Source: an uncultured Erysipelothrix sp.
GTDB lineage: Bacteria; Bacillota_I; Bacilli_A; Erysipelotrichales; Erysipelotrichaceae
Reading direction: 5' to 3'
Assembly (NCBI GenBank): GCA_947631935.1
Contig: CANRNG010000011.1
Location: 1 to 33,914 of the forward strand
DNA length: 33,914 nt
Numbering within the stretch: position 1 is the stretch's first letter; every line of letters starts with the position of its first letter. A program made the translations under genes and the position numbers. A model generated the notes under the pieces. That model searched no databases and was not told the DNA's origin. It saw only the letters and a list, made by a program, of their open reading frames with translations. Positions 7,993 to 16,794 of this stretch are shown here, in pieces.

Positions 7993-9170
7993 TTTATTCC
8001 TCCTACAAGTTTATGATAGGTTTGTCTAAAGATAAAGGCACACAGTGAAAGTAGAAGGCCTACAAACACCACGCCAACCATTAACTCATACACACCTACA
8101 GTATCCACAAATTTACCGGAAAGTGAAATCATCACTGCAAATCCCAGCATATTGATGGAACCAATTGCCCCCGTTGCGGCACCTGCTTTTTCAGGATAGA
8201 GTAACCCGCCCATGTTGATACATAAGGAAAAGTATACACCTTGGAAAAAGCCGATCCCAAATAAAGATCCTACGGTGAGGAGTGGATTTTTAACAAATAA
8301 CATCAAAATCATAAAGATACTGGCAAGAAACGGATTCAAAAACATGAATAAGGTTACGGAGTATCTTCTTAATAAATATGCGAGCACAAAGGCTCCAACT
8401 ACCGAACCAATTTGATAGGATGACAACATGGATACACCTTGTGCTTGTGTCAAATTTTTGACATCAACCGCAAAGGTTGGCGTCCAGGTGGTCATCATAG
8501 ATTGGAATGTGGCTGATAAAATCATACAAACCAATAAAATTAGCATGGCCTTCGTTGGATTAAATTTAATTTTTTCTTTTTTATCAATCTTAAATTCAGG
8601 TTCAGCGCTTTTCACTGGAGGGTATTCTACCTTCAGTAAGAGCACCAACAATAAAAGAGATATCCCCAAGAATATAACGAAGAAGTTTTGGTAGGGATAG
8701 TTTTTCGCGATGAAAAGTGAACCCAATAATGTTGCCACAACAGATCCACCCGCAAAGAAAACTTGTATCAAACTCATGGCAGGTCCCGTATTCCCCTCTA
8801 TGGCGTCAAAGATTAAAGTCATACCTGGAGAATCCATTAAGCCATGGCCTACACCACCTAAAACTGAAAATATAAGTAAGAGTGCATAGTTTTCAACAAA
8901 TACGAACCCCAATAGGAAAAACACAAAGAATAACCATCCCATCAACATGACATATTTCCGACCTACTTTATCGGAAAGATGACCCGCTAAATAGAGGGTC
9001 ACCATGGTTCCAAACGATTTCAAAGAAACGAGGATGGCAATCTCACCGCTGTCTTTACCGAATTGATGACTCAATGTCATCATAAAGACAACCAAGACAA
9101 CATTGAGTGCCCCTTCAAAAAACATGGTGGCATAGCTCAATGAAATTGCGCCAAAGTATTTATGTCTCAT
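7989..9170 (-). CDS. MFS transporter, possibly a nucleoside or nucleobase carrier by context
   Basis: 393 aa, 12-TM pattern, LAGHLSDKVGRKYVMLMGW (MFS motif A). ATGA overlap with the downstream hydrolase gene. Confidence 0.88.
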   Translation of the reverse strand: MRHKYFGAISLSYATMFFEGALNVVLVVFMMTLSHQFGKDSGEIAILVSLKSFGTMVTLYLAGHLSDKVGRKYVMLMGWLFFVFFLLGFVFVENYALLLIFSVLGGVGHGLMDSPGMTLIFDAIEGNTGPAMSLIQVFFAGGSVVATLLGSLFIAKNYPYQNFFVIFLGISLLLLVLLLKVEYPPVKSAEPEFKIDKKEKIKFNPTKAMLILLVCMILSATFQSMMTTWTPTFAVDVKNLTQAQGVSMLSSYQIGSVVGAFVLAYLLRRYSVTLFMFLNPFLASIFMILMLFVKNPLLTVGSLFGIGFFQGVYFSLCINMGGLLYPEKAGAATGAIGSINMLGFAVMISLSGKFVDTVGVYELMVGVVFVGLLLSLCAFIFRQTYHKLVGGIK

Positions 9171-9173
9171 TTC

Positions 9174-10130
9174 TTAATGACCGCTTTCTTCAACTTGAAG
9201 TTTGGCGATCTGTGCTTTTCTACGTTTTTTCTGATTAATGCGACGATATGAGAAATATGTATACATCACAATCGTTGCGATATAAGGAATCATATAAATA
9301 AATTCTGGTGGTATCGCAAATCGTTGTAAGTTATTTCCTAGGGAATCAAAGAATCCAAAGAGTAAACTCGCAAACATGGCACCAATCGGTGCACGACCCC
9401 CGACATTAGAAGCCGCCAATCCAATATATCCACGACCCGCAACCATACCCTTTGTGAAGATGGTCATATAGGTCATTGACATAAAGGCTCCCGCCAATCC
9501 TGCGAATACGCCTGATAAAGCCATCGCAATATATTGTGTTTTCTTAACAGAAACCCCAACAGATTCAGCAGCATGGGCATTACCACCTACAGAACGAATT
9601 CGAAGTCCCAAAGGTGTTTTAAAGAGCAGATAGTTTACAACAAATACGGCCACAAATGCTAAGTATACTAAGAAACTATGCCCTGAAATAATACCACCGA
9701 TAAAAGGAATATCTTTAATAAATGGAATATGAATGGCTGGCAGTGAAGCTGAGTTTAGAGATGAGGAAGTTCCTTTATCTCCTGAAACTAAGTAAAGAAT
9801 AAAGATGGTTCCCCCATTTGCGAGTAAGTTAATCGCAATGGCCGCTAGAATTTCATCTGCCTTCATTTTAATTTTAAAGTAAGCAAGGAATAGGGTAATA
9901 CCCACTCCAGTTAAGACAGCAACCAAAACACCGACCAAAGCATAACCACTGATCCAGGAACCAATGACAGCAAACAGTGCTGCAAAGAGCATAATCCCTT
10001 CAATGGCCATGTTGGTGATGCCAGTTCTTGCGGCCAAGAGGGCTGCAAGGGCTGCTAAGAGAATTGGCGTCATGGAACGAATAACACCAAACCAGAAATT
10101 TGGATTTGAAAATAATTGTAGAATTTCCAT
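9174..10130 (-). CDS. Nucleoside ABC transporter permease (NupQ/YufQ-like)
   Basis: GITNMAIEGIMLFAALFAV, GLRIRSVGGNAHAAESVGVSV, GRGYIGLAASNVGGRAPIGAM: BPD_transp_2 permease of BMP-type transporters. Confidence 0.92.
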   Translation of the reverse strand: MEILQLFSNPNFWFGVIRSMTPILLAALAALLAARTGITNMAIEGIMLFAALFAVIGSWISGYALVGVLVAVLTGVGITLFLAYFKIKMKADEILAAIAINLLANGGTIFILYLVSGDKGTSSSLNSASLPAIHIPFIKDIPFIGGIISGHSFLVYLAFVAVFVVNYLLFKTPLGLRIRSVGGNAHAAESVGVSVKKTQYIAMALSGVFAGLAGAFMSMTYMTIFTKGMVAGRGYIGLAASNVGGRAPIGAMFASLLFGFFDSLGNNLQRFAIPPEFIYMIPYIATIVMYTYFSYRRINQKKRRKAQIAKLQVEESGH

Positions 10131-10132
10131 TG

Positions 10133-11254
10133 TTATGCCTCCTCTTTTTGTGCTTCCATAGTTGCTTTAACAATGCGATCTTGTTTCCATTTACCCAAGA
10201 ATGATTGCGCTGCAATTAAGAGAATAATGGTTGCTTGAACCACAGAGATAATCTCTGCAGGAACATCACTTGAGAAGTTAACCATGTCAGCACCAATACG
10301 AATATATGCTAAGAAAAATGCTGCAAAAGGAATATAGATTGGGTTGTTTCTTGCCAAGGTTGCCAAGATAACCCCATCAAATCCATAGCCAGGAGAAGCA
10401 GCCCATCTAAATGTTCGGTGGTTACCCAACATTTCAACTGCACCACCCAAACCAGCAATACCGGTTCCAAATACTTGTGCCAAAAGTACTACTTTGGTTG
10501 TATTCAAACCTGTATAGCGTGCGAATTTTTCGTTCAAACCTGTTGCACGTAGAGCGTAACCCCACTTTGTTTTATAGACAACAGTATATGCAATCACACC
10601 CACCAAAATCGCAATGAGCAATCCCCAGTGAACATTCGTTCTTCCCATACTGAACATGGACCCTAGATTCACACCTTCAGGCATGTTATAGGACATCAAA
10701 GTATTTTGATCAGGGTTACGAATGATGTTATTAAAAATATATAGAACCAAGAAGCCGATTACGTAGTTAAGCATTAATGATGTAACCAGTTCTCCAGCGC
10801 CAAATCTTTTATTTAAAACAGCTGGAATCCAACCCAAGATAAATCCACCCAACATACCACCCAGTAAAGCCAAAATAATGGTTAATACAGGAGATAAGGG
10901 ACTGAAGATCCCAACATAGGCAGCAATCAAACTTCCCAAATAGAAAGCAGAGTCAGAAGCCAAGTTAAATCTTTGAGATTTAAAGACAACGGTGAGGGCC
11001 AAACCTGTAAAAATCAGCGGAATCATCAAGACAATGACGTTTCCAAGTTGTCTGATGTTGGTTAGGGGTCCAATTAAGAGTGTACGAATTGCACTGAGTG
11101 GACTTTCTGACACAAATCCGATAATCACAAGTACAATTAACATCGCAATGGCGATGGCCATGATGGTCCGTAAGACTTCAAATTGACCTTCAATTTGTTG
11201 TACACGACGGCGGACATCATATTGTTTCTTATCTTTTGATACTTTTTGTGTCAT
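10133..11254 (-). CDS. Nucleoside ABC transporter permease (NupP/YufP-like)
   Basis: FNLASDSAFYLGSLIAAYVG, GALRATGLNEKFARYTGLNTTK-like region, PGYGFDGVILATLARNNPIYIPFAAFFLA. Confidence 0.92.
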   Translation of the reverse strand: MTQKVSKDKKQYDVRRRVQQIEGQFEVLRTIMAIAIAMLIVLVIIGFVSESPLSAIRTLLIGPLTNIRQLGNVIVLMIPLIFTGLALTVVFKSQRFNLASDSAFYLGSLIAAYVGIFSPLSPVLTIILALLGGMLGGFILGWIPAVLNKRFGAGELVTSLMLNYVIGFLVLYIFNNIIRNPDQNTLMSYNMPEGVNLGSMFSMGRTNVHWGLLIAILVGVIAYTVVYKTKWGYALRATGLNEKFARYTGLNTTKVVLLAQVFGTGIAGLGGAVEMLGNHRTFRWAASPGYGFDGVILATLARNNPIYIPFAAFFLAYIRIGADMVNFSSDVPAEIISVVQATIILLIAAQSFLGKWKQDRIVKATMEAQKEEA

Positions 11255-12804
11255 CGGGTCACCTCCTCAATTTCTTCAGGGCTCATTTGTTTGAGTCCCA
11301 ACATGTAATATCCAAGTTCTTCTTCAGTTAAGTTATCTAGGTTATCAAAATATCCAGAAATCTTACCATCATACATGACGATGAGTCGATCTGACATTTC
11401 CATAACTTCATTGATATCTGCAGATATCAAGAGAATGGCTGCACCGCCATCACGAATTTTGACCAATTGGTCATACATAAATGATGCGGTCCCAACATCA
11501 ACCCCACGGGTAGGTTGGTCTGCGACCAAGACTTCAATATCTTCACTCATTTCACGGGCTGCAACAACTTTCTGCATGTTACCACCTGAAAGCATGCGCA
11601 TGGGTGTGAATTTACTGTCAGTTTTTACTTGATATTCTTCAATTAATGTATCGGCAAGTTTTTCAATTTTCTTAGAATCTAAGAACCCAAACTTGCTGTA
11701 TTCAGGGCTTGTAAAGCGATTGGAAATTAAATTGTCTGATATACTTCCATCTGCCATAACACCATAGGTTAAACGGTCTTCTGGAATATGGAACAAACCA
11801 AGATCACGGGCTTCACGCACTGGATTTTTTGTGGTGAGATGTACACCTGCAATTTCAACTGTACCTGTATACTCATCTGCAAGGCCAGTAATGACATCAA
11901 CCATTTCACGTTGTCCATTACCTTCAACGCCTGCAATTCCCAAAATCTCTCCAGCATGTAGGGTCAATGATACATTGTCTACCACAACATTTAATTCATC
12001 ATTAACGACTGTTAAATCTTTAACTTCTAATTTCTTTTCTCCAGGTGCTGGTTTTGTTTTTTCGATTTCTCTTACAACATCACGACCCACCATCATTCTG
12101 GATAACTCCTGAATGGTTACGTTTTCTAAGTCATAGGAACCCAAACCTTTTCCAGCTCTCATAATGGTTGCACGTGAACAAATAGAACTGATTTCACGAA
12201 GTTTATGAGAAATAAAAATAATGGTATGGCCTTCATCACGTAGAATCTTAAACTGCTCAAAGAGCTCTTCTGTTTCTTGTGGCGTTAAAACAGCAGTGGG
12301 CTCATCCATAATAATAAGCTCTGCACCCCGAATTAAGGCTTTTAAAATTTCGACTTTTTGTTTTTTACCAACATCCAAATCCATAACAAGTGCATCGGGA
12401 TCTACATTAAGCTTATAGCGATTCGCTGTGGCCAACACAATCTTACGCGCCATTTCATAATCCAGTGACAATCCCTTCTTTGGTTCCATACCTAAAATGA
12501 TGTTGTCAGTGACTGATAAATCCTCATCCAACATAAAGTGTTGGTGAACCATCCCAATTCTTTTATCGATAGCGTCTAAAGGCGATTTCAAATCCAAAGG
12601 CTCCCCTTTAAATGTTATCGTTCCAGAAGTAGGTTGTTCAATTCCAAAGAGAATTTTCATCAAAGTTGATTTACCGGCTCCGTTTTCACCCATCAAAGCA
12701 TGAATCTCGCCTTTGCCGCAAATTAAATCAACATTCTCGTTTGCCACAACACCATTTGGATAAACTTTAGTAATATTTCTCATTTCTAAAAAATTCTGTG
12801 ACAT
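11251..12804 (-). CDS. Nucleoside ABC transporter ATPase with two ABC domains (NupO/YufO-like)
   Basis: MGENGAGKSTLMKILFG Walker A, LIIMDEPTAVLTPQE Walker B, second domain with GVEGNGQREMVDVITG and LSGGNMQKVVAAREM. Confidence 0.95.
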   Translation of the reverse strand: MSQNFLEMRNITKVYPNGVVANENVDLICGKGEIHALMGENGAGKSTLMKILFGIEQPTSGTITFKGEPLDLKSPLDAIDKRIGMVHQHFMLDEDLSVTDNIILGMEPKKGLSLDYEMARKIVLATANRYKLNVDPDALVMDLDVGKKQKVEILKALIRGAELIIMDEPTAVLTPQETEELFEQFKILRDEGHTIIFISHKLREISSICSRATIMRAGKGLGSYDLENVTIQELSRMMVGRDVVREIEKTKPAPGEKKLEVKDLTVVNDELNVVVDNVSLTLHAGEILGIAGVEGNGQREMVDVITGLADEYTGTVEIAGVHLTTKNPVREARDLGLFHIPEDRLTYGVMADGSISDNLISNRFTSPEYSKFGFLDSKKIEKLADTLIEEYQVKTDSKFTPMRMLSGGNMQKVVAAREMSEDIEVLVADQPTRGVDVGTASFMYDQLVKIRDGGAAILLISADINEVMEMSDRLIVMYDGKISGYFDNLDNLTEEELGYYMLGLKQMSPEEIEEVTR

Positions 12805-12832
12805 TTGTTTACGCTCCTAACTTATAATGAGA

Positions 12833-12860
12833 ACAAAGTACGAATAAAATCGTACTTTGT
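12833..12860 (-). repeat. Perfect 11-bp intergenic stem-loop between the BMP and ATPase genes
   Basis: ACAAAGTACGA-ataaaa-TCGTACTTTGT; no adjacent T tract on the transcribed strand. Confidence 0.85.
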
Positions 12861-12878
12861 CCAATAAACCATCTAAAA

Positions 12879-13961
12879 TTATGGTCTTACTGCATCACGA
12901 ATTTGATCGATTTCAGCGGTTGTTTTACCATAAGCTGTATCGACTGTAATTTCGCCAGCAACAATTTTTTCTTCAATATCTTTAAGTTCAGCTCTTAATG
13001 CTTCATCAACTTTTTCTTCATAGAATTTATTGATTGCCAAGCCAACACCATTTTCTGCCAATCCCAATTGTTCAGTTTCTCCAACTTTTAATTCACCTTT
13101 AACCATGAGGTCAATGGCTCTGTAAAGTGAGTCACCAACGTTTTTCAAGACAGAAGTTACAATAATGTTCGCAAAATCAGTGTTACCATCAGCTTCAAAT
13201 GCCAAGGCTTGGTCTGAGTCAACACCCAAGACTTCTAATCCTCTTTCAACACCAGCTTCAATTGCACCCATTCCGGATCCACCAGCAACTTGGAAGATTG
13301 AACTTGCTTTTTGGTTGAACATTCCTAATGAAAGTTCCTTACCTTTAGCTGAGTCATTCCATGCGCCAACATATGCGAATGTAACTTTAATATTTGGGTT
13401 TGCTTCTTTAGCACCTTGGATAAATCCAAGTAAGAAGTCAGAAATAATAGGTTGATCCATACCACCTAAGAATCCAATAACACCTGTTTCACTACGTGAA
13501 GCCATGAGGTATCCACCTAAGTATGAACCTTCATTTGCTTTATAAACGATTGAGTAGATGTTGTCATACAAGCCAGTTGAATAATCAACTTCTGAGTCAA
13601 ATAAGACAAAGACTGTATCTGGATATTCGGCTGCATTGTTTTCAAATACTTCTTGGAGTGTTGAACTTCCGAGAATCATATCATATCCTGCTTCTGCTGC
13701 TTCAATTAATGCAGGTTCATACTTAGTTGGATCTTCTCCATACTCAATAACAGTAACGTCTGCACCTTCAATTTCTGCTTTCGCACGTAATACACCTTCG
13801 TTTGCTGAGTCATTAAATGACAAGTCACCAAGGTTACTAATCAACAACGCCACTTTAACTTTGTCGTCATTTCCTGAACCATTGCCGCCATTGTTACCAT
13901 CGGATGTTCCACATCCAACAAGTAGCAATGCAACAAGTACCAATGCTAATAATTTTTTCAT
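12879..13961 (-). CDS. BMP-family nucleoside-binding lipoprotein
   Basis: Lipobox MKKLLALVLVALLLVGCG; VALLISNLGDLSFNDSANEG; FLGGMDQPIISDFLLGFIQGAKE; VAGGSGMGAIEA (BMP/PnrA family). Confidence 0.94.
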   Translation of the reverse strand: MKKLLALVLVALLLVGCGTSDGNNGGNGSGNDDKVKVALLISNLGDLSFNDSANEGVLRAKAEIEGADVTVIEYGEDPTKYEPALIEAAEAGYDMILGSSTLQEVFENNAAEYPDTVFVLFDSEVDYSTGLYDNIYSIVYKANEGSYLGGYLMASRSETGVIGFLGGMDQPIISDFLLGFIQGAKEANPNIKVTFAYVGAWNDSAKGKELSLGMFNQKASSIFQVAGGSGMGAIEAGVERGLEVLGVDSDQALAFEADGNTDFANIIVTSVLKNVGDSLYRAIDLMVKGELKVGETEQLGLAENGVGLAINKFYEEKVDEALRAELKDIEEKIVAGEITVDTAYGKTTAEIDQIRDAVRP

Positions 13962-13991
13962 TCATTTTTCCTCCTTCATTAAAATAAATGA

Positions 13992-14708
13992 CTATTCTGG
14001 GGCGATTTCTAGGGCAAGTTCCATCATACTGCGGTAGCCCTTCTCGCGTTTTTCGCTGCTCTGTGCTTCTTTTGTCACCATAGAGTCACTAATGGTAAAC
14101 AGAGCCAAACTCTTTTTACCCAAGCGACGTGCAGCTGTATACAATCCGGCTGATTCCATTTCAGCAGCCAAGACACCATATTGAGCAAACTTATCTGTCT
14201 CTTCTTTTCTTTCACGATAGAATTGATCACTACAGACAACCGTACCCACATGTGTTTTAACATTCATTTTTTGTGCTTGTTCATGTGCTTTTAATAATAA
14301 ATCAAAATCAGGCGTTGGACAAAATGCATAATTACCAAAGGCGCCCACATTAATCGCGCTATCGGTTATAGACGCCGTCGCAATGACGATATCTTCCAAA
14401 CCCACTTCAGCATTCATTGCACCCGCTGTTCCAATACGAATGATATTTTCTACTTCATAGAAAGCAAACAATTCATGATAATAAATCATGGATGAAGGAA
14501 TTCCCATCCCGGATCCCATAACAGAAACACGCTTTCCTTTATAATAACCTGTATATCCAAGCATGCCTCTCACAGCATTAAACTGTGTTACATCCTCAAG
14601 ATAATTATCTGCAATAAATTTTGCACGAAGCGGATCACCTGGCATCAATACGGTGTTCGCAATTTCATTCGGACTTTTCGCTTCTATATGCGGTGTTGGT
14701 ATACTCAT
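13992..14708 (-). CDS. deoD: Purine-nucleoside phosphorylase, DeoD type
   Basis: MSIPTPHIEAKSPNEIANTVLMPGDPLRAKFIA; VMGSGMGIPS; IRIGTAGAM; VAAEMESAGLYTAA-like region. Confidence 0.96.
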   Translation of the reverse strand: MSIPTPHIEAKSPNEIANTVLMPGDPLRAKFIADNYLEDVTQFNAVRGMLGYTGYYKGKRVSVMGSGMGIPSSMIYYHELFAFYEVENIIRIGTAGAMNAEVGLEDIVIATASITDSAINVGAFGNYAFCPTPDFDLLLKAHEQAQKMNVKTHVGTVVCSDQFYRERKEETDKFAQYGVLAAEMESAGLYTAARRLGKKSLALFTISDSMVTKEAQSSEKREKGYRSMMELALEIAPE

Positions 14709-15586
14709 TGGTCTAAAACCTCCTCTAATGTTGGAATGGCATTGCTGGCACCGGGTTTCCCAATCGCAATGGCACTCGCTTTACAACTCAATTCTAATGC
14801 TTCCTGCACAGTTTTCGATGCAGCCAAAGAAGCCACAAAGTATCCTGTAAAGGTATCTCCAGCTCCAGTTGTATCCACAACTTTCGCCTTATATGCTTTT
14901 TGCATCACACTATCCAAACCCTGTTTTGAATAGATTGCACCTTTTTCACCCAAGGTAAGGATCACATTTAAATTCGGATAATTATGAGTCAATATGTCAA
15001 CAACATCAACATCTGAGTCACAATTGGCTGCTGCCCTTCCTTCAATTTCATTGACCAACAAATAGGTCACTTTGTTTAAATCGACTTCTGAAAGTGATTC
15101 AGTAATTGGAGAATAATTCAAAGCAACAGGAATATTTCTTTCATAAGCCTGATTCACAATATAAGCCACATTGGAGATTTCATTTTGAAGCAACACGATA
15201 TCATCTGTAGTAATCACCTCAAATGCCGTATCAATGGCATCTTTAGAAACTTCTAAATTAGATCCACCATAATAAACAATCGCATTATCACCTTCATGAT
15301 TCACTTGAATAATCGCATGTCCTGAAGGTGTTTTTGTTTCTAATAGCCAGGATACATCCACATTCGCGTCTGTGAGCGCTTTCTTTAAAATAGAACCATC
15401 CGGACCAATTGCACCAATATGCACGACATTCGCTCCCGCCTTCGCTGCAGCAATCGATTGATTCAATCCCTTACCCCCAATAAACACATTATATGCATTC
15501 GCAGAAATTGTTTCGCCAGTTTTAACCTGATCTTCTACATCATACACATGGTCTATATTTAGGGAGCCAAAATTGTATAACTTCAT
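14705..15586 (-). CDS. rbsK: Ribokinase (PfkB family)
   Basis: GGKGLNQSIAAAKAGANVVHIGAIGPDGS and KVVDTTGAGDTFTGYFVASLA; GGAGGTGAGGT RBS; overlaps deoD start. Confidence 0.9.
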   Translation of the reverse strand: MKLYNFGSLNIDHVYDVEDQVKTGETISANAYNVFIGGKGLNQSIAAAKAGANVVHIGAIGPDGSILKKALTDANVDVSWLLETKTPSGHAIIQVNHEGDNAIVYYGGSNLEVSKDAIDTAFEVITTDDIVLLQNEISNVAYIVNQAYERNIPVALNYSPITESLSEVDLNKVTYLLVNEIEGRAAANCDSDVDVVDILTHNYPNLNVILTLGEKGAIYSKQGLDSVMQKAYKAKVVDTTGAGDTFTGYFVASLAASKTVQEALELSCKASAIAIGKPGASNAIPTLEEVLDQ

Positions 15587-15611
15587 ACCTCACCTCCAAA
15601 ACGTTAAGTAT

Positions 15612-15625
15612 GTTAAACGTTTAAC
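15612..15625. promoter_or_regulatory. Putative LacI-family operator
   Basis: Perfect 14-bp palindrome GTTAAACGTTTAAC with central CG, immediately downstream of the rbsK -10 and next to a LacI-type gene. Confidence 0.75.
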
Positions 15626-15635
15626 TTGTGATTAA

Positions 15636-15665
15636 AGTATAATATAGCGCTTACATATAAGTCAA
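15636..15665 (-). promoter_or_regulatory. Sigma-70-type promoter for the rbsK-deoD-nup operon
   Basis: Minus strand TTGACT (15660-15665), 18-nt spacer, TATACT (15636-15641). Confidence 0.75.
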
Positions 15666-15709
15666 GTATAAAATCAAATTTTTTAAATTTCACTTATTTC
15701 GCATTAAAT

Positions 15710-16720
15710 TTAGATTTTTTTAACAGAATTACGAATGGTAAGGGTCGGTTCTAACATCACTTCAACCTTTTTATCCTGATGATGTAATGCCTCCAACAAA
15801 ATATTAACCCCTTGGTGCGCAAGCTCAGTAATATCTTGGTCTACAGAAGTTAATCCCTTCTGTAAGAAATCATTAAACTCCAAATTATCATATCCCACCA
15901 ACGAAATATCTTCAGGGACTGATAGCCCCATTTCAACCAATTTTTTTTGCACCCCAAAAGCATTCAAATCATTCCCACAAGCAATGGCACTTACCCCTTG
16001 ATTATAGAGTTGTTCAGCCAAATCATAGCCTGTTTTAACATCATAGACACCATGAACAATATAATCCTCATTGACAGGAATCCCCGCTTCTTCTAAAGCC
16101 TGTATATATCCCTTATGTCTAAAATAACCTGTCATCGCATGGTTTTGTGCGGAAATATAGCCAATCTTAGTATGGCCATTGTCAATTAAATATTTGGTCG
16201 CAATATAACCCCCATGTAAATTATTAAAGTAAACTTTATTGGCTTCAAAATCTCTCAAAGTTCTATCCACCAACACGAAAGGAACATCCAAATTATTCAG
16301 AATGTTTTTAATTTTTTTATCATCAAAGTACGTTTCAGATGAAAGTGCAACAATCATCCCATCTACACCCCGTCGACGCAAGGAACGAATAATATCCGGA
16401 TCATTATGATAATCCTCCAATGTATTCATAATTATAATTGCCAACTTTTCCTTGCGACATCTTTGTTCGATAATTTTCGCAAGGGTTGAGAAAAACGGGT
16501 TTTCAATATCAGGGATGACCAAACCAATCGTATTGGATTTATTGGTCACCAAAGACTGCGCTGCCGTATTTGGAAAATAGTTCAAATCATTCGCTATTTT
16601 TAAAACTTCAGCTTTTTTTTCTTTTGAAATTCGCGTCGTATCTGGATCATTTAAAACAATGGATACCGTTGCCACAGATACATTCGCAAGTTTTGCTATA
16701 TCAATTAAACGCACTTTCAC
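15710..16720 (-). CDS. LacI-family transcriptional regulator
   Basis: VRLIDIAKLANVSVATVSIVLNDPDTTRISKEKKAEVLKIANDLNYFPNTAAQSL HTH plus a periplasmic-binding-like core. The ORF track starts at 16762, but GTG at 16720 fits the promoter and family N-terminus better. Confidence 0.92.
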   Translation of the reverse strand: MKVRLIDIAKLANVSVATVSIVLNDPDTTRISKEKKAEVLKIANDLNYFPNTAAQSLVTNKSNTIGLVIPDIENPFFSTLAKIIEQRCRKEKLAIIIMNTLEDYHNDPDIIRSLRRRGVDGMIVALSSETYFDDKKIKNILNNLDVPFVLVDRTLRDFEANKVYFNNLHGGYIATKYLIDNGHTKIGYISAQNHAMTGYFRHKGYIQALEEAGIPVNEDYIVHGVYDVKTGYDLAEQLYNQGVSAIACGNDLNAFGVQKKLVEMGLSVPEDISLVGYDNLEFNDFLQKGLTSVDQDITELAHQGVNILLEALHHQDKKVEVMLEPTLTIRNSVKKI

Positions 16721-16736
16721 ATCTATCACCAAATTC

Positions 16737-16766
16737 ATTATAGCACTCATTTTTATATTCACACAA
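16737..16766 (-). promoter_or_regulatory. Promoter for the LacI-type gene
   Basis: Minus strand TTGTGT (16761-16766), 18-nt spacer, TATAAT (16737-16742). Confidence 0.6.
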
Positions 16767-16768
16767 AT

Positions 16769-16793
16769 TAAAAAACTGTCATAAAGACAGTTT
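16769..16793 (-). terminator. Intrinsic terminator of the pot operon
   Basis: Minus strand AAACTGTC-tttat-GACAGTTTTTT directly after the potD stop. Confidence 0.85.
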
Positions 16794-16794
16794 G

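Noticed and set aside
9964-10215. Multiple antisense or overlapping ORFs in the track (e.g. 10000-10215, 11831-12112, 13636-14037)
   Set aside because: They shadow well-supported minus-strand genes, lack RBSs and show no recognisable domains.
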